From positions 62,001 through 126,000 of the forward strand of contig JAMWET010001089.1 of NCBI GenBank assembly GCA_024036415.1: a DNA stretch of 64,000 nucleotides, written 5' to 3'. The stretch's first letter is position 1, and each line of letters opens with the position of its first letter. The stretch comes from Prochilodus magdalenae. Its lineage: Eukaryota; Chordata; Actinopteri; Characiformes; Prochilodontidae. Shown piece by piece: positions 35,901 through 51,156 of this stretch. Under the pieces are notes generated by a model. The model saw only the letters and a list, made by a program, of their open reading frames with translations. It was not told the DNA's origin and did no database searches. The translations under genes and the position numbers were made by a program.

Positions 35901-38900
35901 ACCTCAAACGTGCATGGCCTGTGTAGACCACCAAAACTATCACCATATTTACTGTATGCTGAAAGTATGTGCAGCTGAGACTGTGCAAAGCTTGAAAAGG
36001 AAATGAACAAAAAAGGTGTAATGTATATGCGTCAAGCAAAGAAGCTGCTGGTTTTCTCAGAAAAATGGACTGGCTATCCTTGACCTGCACCATGCTGAAT
36101 GTGACGGGCCTGCTCGGGATGGAAACAACTTCTAAGACTGAACTTTGTGAGTGTGGCAGAAGAGAAAAAAAAAAATAATAATCTCTAAACTGTACTTTGA
36201 GAAACTCGAAGGATGTGCTCTGAAATGCTCTAATAATAACAACCCAACACAAAGACCTGACAATTTGGTATTTATAGTTGTTAAGGCGTGTATGTAATGT
36301 TCTAATAAGTATAGCTTCTGGGCAAGTCAACTCCATCCCAGCATCCTGCTTGGGCCAGTGTGGTAAACCATTTTTTTTTTCCTTTCCCCAAGTGGTGGTG
36401 AGTCTAGTCACGTAACTCCTGTCCATATAGGTGTGGCAATTTCAGCTGGGTTTTCTGATGTCTTACTGGACGCTTTGTACCAATGCTAACATAATGTACA
36501 CCTATGACTTATAAGTAAAACTTCATATAATAATTATAATATGCAATAATAATATGCTACAATGTTGAGTTACGCTGGACCTAATCTGCTGCTCTGCTCT
36601 GTGGCTCCTAAGAACCTACTGAAAAGTGTGTTATGCATGGTAATTCATTTTAGCCGTCTACAGTGTGCGGGTTATGTCAGGTATTGTGATCAGCCACCAG
36701 CTCTTTCAGAGAAATGTTGTCCACATAGGTAGACATAGGATAATGCATTTCACAGAAGCCTGCGTCGCTGCATTTGTTTTTTTTCCAAGTGTAGAATTTG
36801 TCGAGTTTGTGGTTCGCCGGGTTAAACACCAGGTTAGGTTTTTCATAGTGTGTGACTTTAAGATGTTTAACGCTTCTAAATCAGTACCATCACTGGATTG
36901 CAAACATTAGATTACAAGAATGACATTCTGGGCCCAAGATTTTGTAAAGAAACGAGCCATTGCTTTCCTGGGTAATTGAAAGCCTTGACTAATGGATTGT
37001 TTTTAAGATTGCACATTGGTATTAACTTGGACTAGAGGCCAGCATGACTCTACAAAACATGTGTGCTGAAATGGGGCAAAAGCCTGCGGTGATTCAGCAA
37101 TGGAATTTCACTTGCCGTCAGCTTCTTTGCTTTCTTCATTGTTAAGGTGACTTTTGCTCTTTAAATAATCCCCACCCAGACAGCGAGTAAAGCCTGGGGT
37201 TTAATTTTCCAGTGGTCTGCTTTGGCTCAATAGCAAACCCCACTAAAACACCAGCAGAATACAATAGTGCCATCTCCCCTAGTTACCATGCAGCTGGAAA
37301 TGAATGAGGAGGGGGGCTAGGGGTGGTTTGTGGTCGGCAGTGGAAGGGGCACGATAATTGGCTAGAGGACAAGCCAAGAATGTACATACACGTACATTGA
37401 CCTCATAAGAAAACATACAACTACACACGTGTACAAGACTGTGGTGACAAATGTGGCAGGAGTTTTCAGCTTTTAGACCAGTGCTGCCATGTTGTTGTGT
37501 ACCCGTATGTTGGCAGTGATGTTGGATAGTGATATAAAGTTTTAAGCTGTATTGATGGATAATAATTCAGTTCATAACAATGCATGATTCAAAGTCACTG
37601 GGTTCCTGTTGCCAAGCCTGTACAGATCCACAGCTGCGTTATGGTGGATAGCCCTTTGTACAGAGTCAGAGACCCCATATTATTTAGTCTCCAGCCAAAA
37701 TATGCATCATGTACAAAAGGTATGACCATATGAGCACATTTCAATACTCTGCTGTAGGTTATCATAACGATTTAAGGGAACCCTGACTGTTTTAAGTTCT
37801 TCTCTGATGTTCTACATAGAAGGTTGGAATGCCCAGATGTGGTTTTACTCACCCAGTTACGCCCTATGATTTGGCCCAACAGTGAAATGAGCCGTTTTGC
37901 CTTTTATGAGGCACTCATGAATATTTTAATGAGCTCTGCTCTGATTGGCTGGTTTATAAAGCGACATGTCTAAACAGACACAGACCGAAAAATAAAACTA
38001 ACCACAACATCAGTGCAAATTAAAGTTATCACTCACTTTGAAACTTTCAGTTTAAGACCGCAAGCCTGCTTACAGGTTGCTCTTGTGACAGTAGTTAAGG
38101 TGGAATTGCGGATTTGTTCCCCTTTCTCCATTTCGTTAAGCCTCGGTATTGTCTGAGATTCGAGAAGCTATCCGGAGTAAAATGTGCAAAGCGAACTAAC
38201 CACTTTGGCATAAAGTGGTCCAGTTCTTCTTAAAATTGAGAACGCTCAGTGGATTTTATTGCTCCACCTTAAACAGTTCCACAACATTTTAAGGTGGCCT
38301 GGAACATTCCAGTTTCAGCCAAGTTGAAAGATAAAAGCATTCCTTGAAAAAAACTGACATCCCCTTCACAACCTGGAAAGTGTATTTCTACACAGTCTGC
38401 TGGCAGCTGTACAAGCTGTAGATATGTGGAACGGTTCGTTTGATTGTTGTTGTGTGAGCTGGTATATGTCAATTTTGTGGGTATGTCAGTTTTTCGTTCT
38501 CATTATTGAAGTATTTCGATATAAATAGAGTTTGCAGTCTATGTCCACTTGAAGACGTGTATGCCTTAAAACAGTGAATGTCCCGTTCTGTTAAATTATG
38601 GCATAGAAACTAAACAGGAATGTTGTTTAAAAAGACAAATATGCACAATGTCTCTATGAGTAGGCCACTGCTGTCACAAGGTGATGACATGTTTGCGGTA
38701 AGGTCAGTCCTATGAAAAATAGGACAACTTGAAAGCTTTCATTTTTTTATCCTAATTGTTTTATTTAAAAAAAAAATCATGGGTGTTATTAAAACACCAG
38801 TTTAATATTGTCCCCAGATTTATTGACTGGTCTACCAGGCTTGAAATCTTTGCCTAATCAGAATGTTGTGGAGTTCAAACAAATGCACCGTGCTCTTTTA

Positions 38901-41900
38901 GAAGTGGTATTTTCTCAGGGCAGAGTGAGTGATTTGACTGGTTATTCATCTGGAAAGGCGAATGTCTGTAGCTCTCACACTGAAGCGTCGCTCACCCCAC
39001 GCACAGGTCGCATGCGTGAATCAGGCACAGCGTTGATTCCTTTGAGCTTGCTAATAGCTAATGTTACCCATTCTGTAAATTAAAGCTGTTTTTCACTAGG
39101 AGATGATCTGCTTCATCTGGGACAAGGCAGATCCCACAGCATGGCTACTACTGACAGGTTGCTGTGGGGGTGCTAATGCTAATAAAAGTGGAGCTGCCCC
39201 TGTTTTCAGTTTCTTCAATGTTAAATGCTCAGAGAATCCTCAGAGTTGTCCAAGGCATGCTGATAATTTGGAATTAACGTTCTGGGATCTTGTTAAAGAT
39301 AGGGGCACTGAAGTTCGCTTCCTGTTTAGCAGCTTTTTCTTTTTTTTTAGGTATTTAAGGTACAATACGGAAATAGCAGATAGGAAGCTGCCTTTTAGCT
39401 CTGTTTAACGATGAATATCAGGTGCATGATCTTTTTTATTATTGCTGCGTGATGTTTGTTGTAAATTCTGTAGGGGTGAATATTAATGAGTCAAAAATGT
39501 TATGTAACAGTTCAGGATTTTAGAAATGGCTCATTTTATCATACACCTTCGTAAATTGCAGGATTTGTATTTAAAGATAGGAACAGCAACAATTGAGGTT
39601 CATGGAATGTCAGTTCTGCTGACCAAACTAAATTTATTTATTTATTTTTTAAAAATGCCCACATTTATTCCTGTGGAATATGTGTTAAATTACCACTGAG
39701 AAAATCAACAACACATCATTTGACTGGGTTGCTCAACATGTGTAGCAATGCTGTCTCCCTAATAATGAGTAATATTTGAGTAATAAAAACTATAGTCATT
39801 GTTGCTGAGTTTAGTTGCAGGAATTTGCATGGTTTTCGATAGCTACATGTGAAGTTGGCCTGTAGTGGTATTTAATTAGTGGTGTTCTGTACCTCCACTC
39901 CTCAATCTCTTCCTCTAAAGCTTTGTTGCACTTACTATTTTAGTAAATAGATTGTGGCCACCAATGGGTATTTGCATGTTGTATTGTTTATGCAAACTCC
40001 CCAGATCTACTTGTGGACTCCAGCCCTACAACATGCGTGTGAAGTGGTCCAGAGTGCCGCGAGGCACAGAGTGTTTGCTTATCAAATGGATTTTTTTTTT
40101 TTTTATTGTACCAAAATCCCGCACCTAAATTGCATCATGATGCATCAATGTGAAGTTAGTAATTCAGTGGTTAATCTTAGAATATTCTAACTGTTTGCGA
40201 TAGATTATGGTAATTAGCAGCGTGTATTAGCTAAGATCCCTTTTGTAAATAGTTTGGTATATTGAAAGTTTCAGTAGCATGTGTATTTCTTGTATTTCAG
40301 TTCTGTTTAATGTTTGTGGTTTTATGTGTCAAACGGTTTCCAACCTCTCTGTCACAGTGATCTGAATCATTTAGTCAACCTGTCTGAGCAGGGAAATCAC
40401 CAAACTCTGCTTGACTCCAGGACTCAACTTTGAGACATTTGCTTTAGACTTGCTGTCTTTATGTTTTAAGATATGTGTACATAAACTCTGATTGGCTGCC
40501 CTGCATTGCAAACAGCAGGCCAAGCTGAAACCCACTCTTCAGTATGATTAAATACATTAGGCTTTTTTTATTATTCCAAATAACATTTTTGCTCTTTTGT
40601 TCACTTCCTTATACTCACAGACATTATGTAAATTGATGATGCAGTGGCTTTACCCCAGGGGACAGCATGGCGTATGTGTGTTAATTTGTGAGTGAGGTTG
40701 AACACTCGCCAGTGTGCTCAGGGCAAGGTGACATGATCTATCAGAGTTTGAACAAAGCATGATAGTGGAATGCCTTGATTGTGCCCATGTTGGGTGCAGG
40801 CCACACCTTTTGTCGGAACATTCCAGAATGCTCCTCAAACCAATTCCTGACATCTTGGGGCCCAGGGGCACGGTGTAGCTACCAAGTAGTGGACCAGTGG
40901 ACCCAACCCATGCCATCCACCAGTATAGAACCTCCTCCAGCCTGCACAGTGCCCTACTGTGCAGCTTCGTAGAGTCTGCGCCACACACAAACCCTACTAT
41001 CAGCCCAAAACAATTGGTACCATGACTCAAGGGACCATGCCAGATCTTGACAGTCCTCTAGGGTCCAGTTAGCAAGCTAGTGAGTCCAGGTGCGGTGCTG
41101 TGTCCAGTGTCATGCGGTTAAGAGATACAATGCTTCCCATGGAAGCTAGGGACTGCTGCACTGACCTGCGGAATGTGCGTGACCTGCGGCCGGCCACTGT
41201 GCTGTGCTAATGCTTTGTATGATGTATTCCCGGTATGTGCATGACACTATGGATCCTGTAAACTTCCCCTCTGTCTGGCACCCACAATCATGCATCCTTC
41301 AAACTCCAATAATTCCATCACCTTGCCATATGCATGCAGGCCAATGTTCAACCTCACTCACAAGATAACACCTTGTAACTTTTAAAGGTGTGGATGTTCC
41401 CAACACATCCCCTGAGGTAATGCTACTTCATAATAAGTGTGCATACCGCTGTGGTATGTCAGTATAGTTCCAATAAGATCTGTAAAGTGAAGAGTGATAC
41501 AAACTTTCTTATTTTAAGAAATTGAAAAATGACATGAACTTGTGGTTTTATTTAATTATTTATTTAAAAAGATTTAATGACGATTTAAAAATTCATGGCT
41601 GTTTTAAGGGGGTTTTGTGTCAGTGAACCGCGTGTTCTGAGACTTAAACAGTGTTTGCATACTACATCAGATTCTTGTACTTGAAGTAATATGTCAAAGA
41701 AAATTCAGAGTTCTGTTGTTGTAGAATGTTCTCAGACTGTCTGACAGTACCGGGTTTCAATCTGGTTCAAGCATTTGGAAACACCCAGTTTAATCCCAGT
41801 CCTCACTTCGAGTCGTGTGCTGTTTCTCTTTCCATAGCGGAGAAAGCGGGGCGGGGAAAACTGAGAGCACCAAGCTCCTGCTGAGGCAGCTGATGGAGCT

Positions 41901-44900
41901 GTGTCGGGCCAACTCCCAGCTGGAGCGGCAGATCCTGCAGGTAAGATAATATTATCCTCTCCTCTCGCTGCACAGCGGGGTCCTCCTAGAGCGCTCATTT
42001 GAATGTAGCCTCATGGTTTGCACACATCCGAGTCCCAGGTCAAGCCAGATTGGAAATGGTGGATAATTGAGTCAGCATTTTGTGGGCTGTTATTGCTGAG
42101 CTTTTTGCCAGTTCAATGGGCTTCTTATGCAGCCAACTCTGTGCAAACACAACAGGCGCCATGGAAAGTAAGCTCAGGGCAGCAGAGCTGTGATTATAGG
42201 AAGATTAGAACAATGCAAGCATAAGATGGGGTTATCTATGACTTTATAATGTTATTGCTACCCATCGTCTGATCACATCTTCCTGATGAGAAAGGCTGCA
42301 TTTATTATAGTTTCATATTTAATTTCCGGTTCAAATTGGTCATTGCGTTAAAGTTATTAATTTTTTTCAGCTGTTTCTAAGAATATTAGATACTCTACAC
42401 TTGCATAAAGAAGGGAAAGTTAGGACAATTACAGGGAAAAAAGTTGATTTTCCAAATCAGATGCAGAGATAACAGAACGTCTACACACCGCCTGCCAGGC
42501 CACCAAAAATATCCCCATTAGATAAACAACACCTAAAGAAGTTTCTTGCTAAGAAAAGGTGATGGACACATCAAACAGAAAGAACCTGCTGGTGTTCTTG
42601 GCGCAATAGACTGACCACCCCAGAGTCTAGATCTCAACATGACTGAATGTTTTAGAAACTAAAATAGCAGAAGTCTGCACCATTTGCCTTTATTACTGCT
42701 GGAAGCTTATCATATGTATTTAGTATTTAGTTGTTGGGGCTTTTGTTTTAAGCATATGATAGTGGTTGGTGTAGCTCAGCGGATAACACCACTACCCTCC
42801 AGGGAACCACCACCACCACATGTGGGAGACTAGGGTTCGATTCCCAGTCTAGGTGACTATGCTGCGCTACACCAATAAGAGTCCTTGGGCAAGACTCCTA
42901 ACACCACATTGACCTACCTCTAATATGATTACGACGTTTAAAATGAATAACCTTGTAAGTCGCTCTGGATAAGAGCGTCACCTAAATGCCATAAATGTAA
43001 ATATTAAAAATCGTACCAACTGACTGGAAATATGAATAAAGTGTGGTCCCTAATGTTTACCAGGGGTGGAAAGATTTGTACAGTCCCTACGCAGGCAAAG
43101 GTACCGTTACCATAGTGGTAATTTTCTTGAGTACAAGTTAAATAATTAATAAAAGAAATTATGGAGATAAGAGTACATACTGTACTCAGGCACTGTTTCA
43201 GGCATTTAAGCCAAACAGAACTCCGGACAGAGTACAGAACAGAGCCATTGCAGTGAGCCAGACAGACAACAGATTCTCACTTACTCGCCCACATCCTCCG
43301 TAAAGAAACACAGACTCCAGTTTTCCAATAACACGTTGAAATTGCAGTCAGCGCAGAGTGAAACGCTCTTAGTGAATGCAGTAAACATATCGGCTGGAAT
43401 GTTGTTGTTGCTAATACATTCAAGGCATATATTGTGCGTTTTGGTATGTCTGCTGGGATATTAAAAATGTTCAGTGTTAATTAAAAGCTTTGAAATGGAT
43501 CACACTCTGCTGATGCACATTTTACGCATTCCTTTGTGAACTTTGTAAGAAATAAGCTTTACATTACACCTGTATATTATGGTTAAATTAATGAGACTTG
43601 TAGATTTTAAAGTATTTTAGAATCCCAGAAAGATTCTGCAGCGATTCTTATTGTTTAATGACGTCAGTTTAATAATAACTTTATTAGGAGTCAAAAGTAT
43701 GCATAAATTGCTCAATTAATAGATGTTAATTAAATAATTCAATGTCATTTTTAATGTCAGGCTTCCTGGTCTTTAGCTTCCTGATCTTTTAGCTTTAGCT
43801 ATATTAAGCCTTAGGTATAGGCACCTGGTCTACCGTAACCATGATATGAAATTCACAAAGAGAGAGGGTGTGACCCTCTACAGAGAGTGATCTGATATTC
43901 AGAGAGAAGGAGCGGGAAACAGACACTGTTTTATTATCTGAAAGGTGGGATTGAGCGGTAAGTGCTTTTTTAAGTAGGTGAAAGTCCAGGGGCAGTAACT
44001 AAATAGGTTTACTACAGTTAGGCCAAATGATGACCTAATTATCACAGAACAACACTGTTTTAACTCTGGTGCCGGTGTCTCTGATGGTTCATTAAGGATA
44101 CAAGGCGATCTCTGTCCTGTGACAAACAAACTTCATACCTTACCCGCAGTCTGATCAGATGACTGTTTAAACTGAAAACAAAAAATAAAAAAACCTAATC
44201 TGAGCACGAAGGAGTTATTGTCCAGAGTGTATGGTGGAGTGCTTTGGACTAAATGTTCCATATTGCAGCCTTGTTAGACAGTTTACCTCAAACTGCGACA
44301 AAACTGTACTGAAAGCAAGTAAATCATACTTTAATTGCTAAACCTTACTGTAAACTGTTTACCACGATAAACACTGTAAACAAGTAAGCGCTATTGTAAA
44401 CAAATAAAAACCATACTTTAAACCCCAAACTGCTCGGTAAACAAGTGAACCACACTTTAAACCCCAAACTGTGCTGTAGAGTCTGCGCCACACACAAACC
44501 CTACTATTAGCCCAAAACAATTGGTACTATGACTCAAGGGACCATGCCAGATCTTGCCATTCCTCTAGGGTCCAGTTAGCAAGCTTGTGAGTCCAGGTGC
44601 GGTGCTGTGTCCAGTGTTACGCGGTTAAGAGATATTATGCTTCCCATGTCCCATGGAAGCTAGGGACTGCTGCACTGCCCTGCGGAATGTGTGTGAACCC
44701 CAAACTGTACTGTAAACGGCAAACTGCTCGGTAAACAAGTGAACCTCACTTTAAACCCTAAACTGTACTGTAAAAAACAACCTGTCCTAAACTGTACTGT
44801 AAACAACAAACTGTCCTAAACTGTACTGTAAACAAACTGTTCGGTAAACAAGTAAACCACACTTTAAACCGGTAAACTATACTTTATATTCTTAACCACA

Positions 44901-47900
44901 CTTTAAATGATACACAAGTAAAGTGCGCTGTAAATGGTAAACCATCATGTGAACGAGTGACCTGCTCTGTAAACAAGTAAACCACACTTTACACTCTAAA
45001 GTGAAGTGAAATGTGAAATGAAATGAAAACCACACTGTAAACTAGTAATTTGCACATTAAATGGTTAACAAATAAACTGCACTTACGTTCACCATACTGT
45101 AAAGGATAGTGTACTTGAGGAAACCGTCTGCTGCGGGTCGACTGAAGTAGCTAACAGACACTCGCAATAAAATATACACATCGGATTTCAAATTTTATAA
45201 ATACGCAAGGCCATCTCTGTCCTGTGACAAACAAACTTTATACCAGACGCCAGTTTTTTGTAAAACAGTAAAGTCAGAGGAGAACACTAAACACAGGACC
45301 TGGCTAGCATGGATTAGCCAGCTAGACAGCTGCTCCCTCAGGCAGATTTGGTGTTTATTAGCTGATAACCGTGTGATGGCAATGTTCTTCTCTAAACTCA
45401 CTCCCTCTGTAGCATGTTTTCATTGGCTTAAATGTAACTGCGCTTTCCTCTGATTCGTTCTTGATATGTAACTTTAACGATTAAAGTAGTGAAATATTCG
45501 TGTTTAATTATAAATGATCTCGAGTAGAAGTGCTGTAGTGTCGTTACTCGAGTACAGTAATGAGAGTAAGTGTACTTCGTTATTTGCACTTCTTTACATT
45601 CAATTTCAGTTTGGTACATTTTTTCCTTGGTACTTTTTAAAAGAGGAAAACAAAACTAAATTGTTCGATCGTAGTTATGTCAGACTTTAAATATAGAGTA
45701 TGCTAGTGGAAAAGTGTCCATTACCACAAGGCTCAGGAGATTTGCTTTTGAAATGTCCACCCGCTGTTTTGAAACGTCCACCTGATGTCACAAAGCATGT
45801 GCAGAAGTTCAGCATAAAAATAATTTGCTCAGCTTTATCTAGAATCTTCAGCTTATCACTCCTCCATCCTGTTGAGGAGGATTGTTGTGCAACTATTGAA
45901 CAACAATGACGAGCGCTTGATGACGTGAAAAGGAAAAAAGAAATCTGTTATCATTGTTGGCATTCACTGATAATTCCATGATAATATAGGGTTATGTACT
46001 TTGTGCTGTTTTGTAAAAGGGGTAGGTTTCAGGAAACTGACCAAAGTTTTAACTGATGGATGCTGGAAGCTGGTTTTGTTAGCAAGCACTCTGTCTTGCC
46101 ACACGTGAAGTTTTTGAAAGAGGAAGTTGAGTTTAGGAATGAGACCAAGCGTGAACTGCAGCTGTTGGTTCAGTGCTCGCCTTTTTCTGCTTGTTACAGA
46201 CGTAAGCAGCTTCTTAGAGGTCCATAGGCGGACAGGGCGCCTTGGCAGTCTGAAAGGAACAGTTTCTGTAGTTGAACACAGCTCTTCATTTCTTAATTCA
46301 CTCATCACATATGCATTATGCACAATAGTTTCCCCACTCTGGTTCTCCAATCTGGTTGTTTTCAGCAGTATTTATTTATCAATCAGTTAATCCATTGATG
46401 TATTTATCGTCCACTCATTCAATTTCAATTTGATTTGATTATTTTTGATCGATTTCACAATGCGATTTGATCGGATTGTCAGTTGTACCAGTTATTCAGT
46501 ACCATTATTATTATTATTGTTCTTATGTATCAGTTTGATCAGATTCATCAACATTTAATAAAGTTATTGTCGTGATTCTGTTTTTTGATCGATTTAGCCA
46601 CAATTTAGTATTTTGGCTCAGTTTTACCATAAGATAATTATGTATTAAGTGTATTAAGTAATACCATAAGATTATTTAGAACAATTTAATTCATTTCTAA
46701 GGAATTTTATTAGATATTGTTAATTATATAGGTATGTGGAGGTGGATAGTTTGCGGGAGACGCAGCAGCGCACTCACACATCTTGAAAGACGTCTCTTTG
46801 GCAGTCCTTTGCCAAGTCTGTTGTACCGCAGTCTGTAAGACATTTGTCATCATACAAGTTCCAAAAAAGCTGGAGGTCTCCTGCTGGAATGATCACAGAC
46901 CAGCTGCCCTTAACGTCTGTAGTTGTGAAGTGTTCTGAGTTAGTTCAACATCGCGAAGTCATGACTAATGTCCTCCTGGACCAGCTATAGAAATAGTAGG
47001 TCTATACAAGATGCTGTTAATTTGGCTTTGTACTACATCTTGCGATACCTGGGGCACAATTCCCTTACATAACGTTGTGCACCGTGCGATTAATGATCTA
47101 ATGAATTTCGGTTTAAATGGCATGTTCTGTTAAAATGGTGTAAAATGGGAAGCGGTGTGCGACAGGCTTTGAGGCACGTTTTCTCTGGTTTAATGGTGTT
47201 AAAAAAAAAGAAAAACCCACACAAATGTGGACAAACTGTTTGCTGAGTTTACTTGGTATAGGAAGTCTGACTACAAGAACAGTCCACCAAGCTTCTGTTT
47301 TTTGGGTTTTGTATGCTTGCAAATAGACAGAGAAGTTGAACTTGCTGACACTTTTTTTTTTTTTTTTTTTTTTCCAAGATTCTAATCCAAAGTTCAGGTA
47401 ACTGAATAAACACCTTTGGCTCAATGCATCACGACACCCTATTGCATGTTTACAGCCCTAACACTAACCCAAGTTGGTATAAATTGCAGGTAACAGTATA
47501 TAAAACATTGCAGGTGAATGGTTCAGCCATTCTTGGTCTCGCGGTTCAGGAGGGTTGGTGAAGGCAGTTGTGCAACATAGTTTGGTCAAATTCATTCTTT
47601 CATGGCCCTCACTTACTAGGACAAATGGTTTGTTGCTTGTATCATGTGTTATGCGGACCAGTTTTTCTAGTTTGACCGGTACAGAATGATGCGAGGTGAA
47701 CTCCCAGGTTACTGCTGGCTCAACAGTTTCTTACTGAAGATGCAGTTTTCCTAGATTTTTTTTTTTTTTATTTTAGCATTATAAAGCAAATCTAGTTACT
47801 GATTTAATGTAAATGATAATTGTTTTTTTTTTTGTTTTGTTTTTTTGTTAGTCATATGTACCTTCAGAGGTTTTAAATTAACCAATATAAAATGTAATAT

Positions 47901-48049
47901 CTTCTACAAAGATACAGACCTGTGTAGATGCTAAAATGACCGAGAAAGAGAACACTGTGGGATGCCTTCTATTTATCGTATTTAAACATATTGGAAGATT
48001 TTTATTAAATCTTATTAAAAGGTAAGTTGTTGGATAGGAAATATATATA

Positions 48050-48085
<36 letters not shown>

Positions 48086-51000
48086 TGTATGTATGTATGT
48101 ATGTATGTATGTATGTATGTATGTATGTATGTATGTATGTATGTATGTATGTATGTATGTATGTATGTATGTATGTATGTATGTATGTTAAAACAAATAA
48201 CTTCTTGTCTTTCGAGATAAAAACCTTGCTTTCATACATACATCCGTTCCTGATGAATAATGGGATGTGCTATGGTATACATTCAGGGTTTTTCATGTTC
48301 TCACGGTTGTGTTGGAAGGACAGGATGTCTGGAGGAGGACATACGGAGGGGGGGGGGTTGTCTGACACTTCATAACGTTGTGTCTGGGGAAACAGTAGCC
48401 TCTGAGAAATTACGTGATTGAGTTGTCATCAAAGAGCTGTCTTTAGGGCTTTATCATGGCTACTGCAAATAGCCGCTGTATCAGTTAACTGATGTTGTAA
48501 TACCTAGAACGAATTGAACAGCTCAAGATTCTCAGTATAGGGAAGCTGGTGCCTCAGTTTGTTAAATCTACAAAAAGCCGTATTTCTCGTGTATATACAG
48601 CTGTATACACGTTTGAGCACCCTTGGTCGTTTTACAGATTAACACCCCCCCACACACACACACACGCACGCGCGCACACACACACACTTTCAGGTAAGGT
48701 TACTGTGGGTAACTACCGATTGCTTTTCTTGAAGTGCACTTCAGTTTCCTTTCAGTTTTACTGACTAGGTCACATATGCTTTCAGAATTTTTTTTATTTA
48801 TTTATGTTTCCTGTGCCACTGGCTGCCGCACAGCCCCCATTCAAAATGAATTCATCCCCATTCTTAAACATGATCCAAGGTACTCCTTTATACCAACCAT
48901 ACTGTTGGTGGTTGTTGCCGAAGAGCATTTCCGTCTTCAGTGTCGTAGTCATCATCAGATTTTCACATCAGACTTCGACCTTTGTGATGTGGTCAGGTTT
49001 CCTGATGACTCTTCCTTGGATCATGTTTGTGAAGTCACGTTGTACAGTATTATGGTACACCACTATTTCTATTAGCTGAATAAGGTGTTTTTGCGTTCAC
49101 ATGACTGCTGATGAACAGTTCTTAAGGGTTTTCAGATCTTGCAGCTGGCTGTAGAAACTTTATATAAACACTGTTTTTATTTTTCTTGAACCTGTTTTAG
49201 AGCCATGTTGCACACACAGCTGGTGTGAACCGGACCTCTGATTATAATTGAAGTGGGTCTGCTCTGTCAGATGTACAAGTGAAAATGGTGAGAAGTATAT
49301 GCGTGCCAGTTAGAAAATACCATCTGAGTATTCCAAACCTATGAAATGCTGTTCAGGTCAGCTCTGTTCCTGGTCCCCCTTTCAGAACTCATGGAGTTGT
49401 CCCTGATAAGTCATGTGATAAGGTCCTAGGGGTGTGCGCGTGTGCGTGCGTGCGTGTGTGTGTACTCTTTTGTGAGTAGCTTGAGTCATGGGAGGATCTC
49501 CAGAAAGAGCGCAGGAGTCCTACCAGTCAAAACAAACCATTTTCCAGGCCTCCAACTTTCTTTTTTTTCTCTCTCTCTCTCTTGCTCTCACACTCACACT
49601 CTCTCTCTCTCTCTCGTGGCCTATTTGTTAACTGCTGGCTTGAGCCAAAACTGCTCGAGCAGCACACTTGGTCGGCCCAACATCCTCTCTGACTTACTAT
49701 GGCAAACCACTAAGTTTGCCTATGTGGCAAATTCTCCTTCAGCAGACTGAGTTGTTCGTGTTCCATGTCTGTCTTTAACTCCATCCTGTCTGATTCTTGT
49801 GTTTCAAGCTTTGATCCATATACAAAAGGCGATATCTGGCAGTGCTGGAAACATCAAACACTTTTATTGTGTTGATATTTTACAATGCAAGCTTTTTTAC
49901 TTTAATGTAATAAATATCATGGGAAATAAATGTTTTATAAAAAATATTTGCTATAAAATTATTTTAGCAGCAGTTGGAATAAAATTCCGTGGGATCCTGC
50001 AATGCACAATCTGGCAACCCCGAGCTGATTGAGGGCTCTGTTTGAACAGCTGAGAGCAGAGAAAACAGCGTATGTATAACCATTGTTAAAGCATACTTTA
50101 TTTCGAAGCACTTGCTAAAGTCAGTTGTGTCGCCTTTATCACCTGGTGCGGTCTGGAAAATTTTCCTAGAGCTTCCTATGACAATTCCAGCCCACCTTAC
50201 ATAAGCATGCATTTTAAATGATGCACAGGTGCCAGAATATGACTGCAGCTCAATTTAAGGTGGAACAGAAATTAGATTAAGGTGCATACAGAGCAAATAT
50301 CAGCTTTATCTGCTTTGCCACAACATTTTGGGGGTGTATGTTGTTGTTGTTGTTGTTGTTGTTGTAACACAGAAAGAGAAAATAGAACTGGACTTCACCC
50401 ACAGTTAAAACCTATACTGTCTGCTCAAATTGCAAAAGTCTCTCGCGCTGTGTGCCACAGTATCCCAACAGCCAGGTGTAACGAAAGTCTTTTCCACTGT
50501 CGGAAATTGACGCAGTAAGCAGAAGTTTGCACATGCACTGTGTACCTTGCATAAAAAGGTGCTGCTCGTCTCTGCAGTGGTTTAGACTAGGGCAAAAGAG
50601 TTTGGGCAAAACCCGTAAGAAGCGTCCTGCTCATCCTCTATTCTGGGGCAGGAAGGCGCGCGTCCAAATCGAATGTTTGTATAAACGCTGTCTGCTAAGG
50701 TTCCTGTCTGTCTCCTGTATCCTCCGCTGTCGTACATATGACACAATTCACTGCATCAGCGCTGTCGTGATTAGAGAAAGGTGACAGAAAACACCCGCAC
50801 TGACACAGGACAACGTTGCTTCCTAGACAGCACAGGCGGCAAGACCCTGAAACAACTGGCTTTAGTTTGGACACAAGCTATGTGTGACCATAGGTGACCA
50901 GTCAGTGAAAAAAAATCTGATTGGTCAGAGGTGCCAGCCTGTACCAAATCAGTTGTGATAACATGTCCAGACATCTGTGATTCTTGATCTATGATGAACG

Positions 51001-51111
51001 TAAAGGTTTTGGGTCATATAAAGCCTTAGTAGTGTATTGTGTAGGCTACGAAGCACACATTTCACAAAAAAGGTGGAAACTGCAGGATAAATGTCCGAGA
51101 TTTCCTTTTAA

Positions 51112-51156
<45 letters not shown>

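Noticed and set aside
35746..36426. 226-codon minus-strand frame in myosin intron 3
   Set aside because: Low-complexity composition, no domain recognised and no splice or promoter context; probably a chance open frame.
40650..41030. 126-codon minus-strand frame as a transposase
   Set aside because: No DDE/HTH motif is recognisable and the frame runs past the transposon's left end.
42762..42850. tRNA gene (A and B boxes present)
   Set aside because: The boxes belong to a tRNA-derived SINE head that continues into a SINE body and LINE-like tail; no complete cloverleaf was found.
48015..48375. Repetitive YIHT / MYVC frames
   Set aside because: Translation of the GTAT microsatellite.
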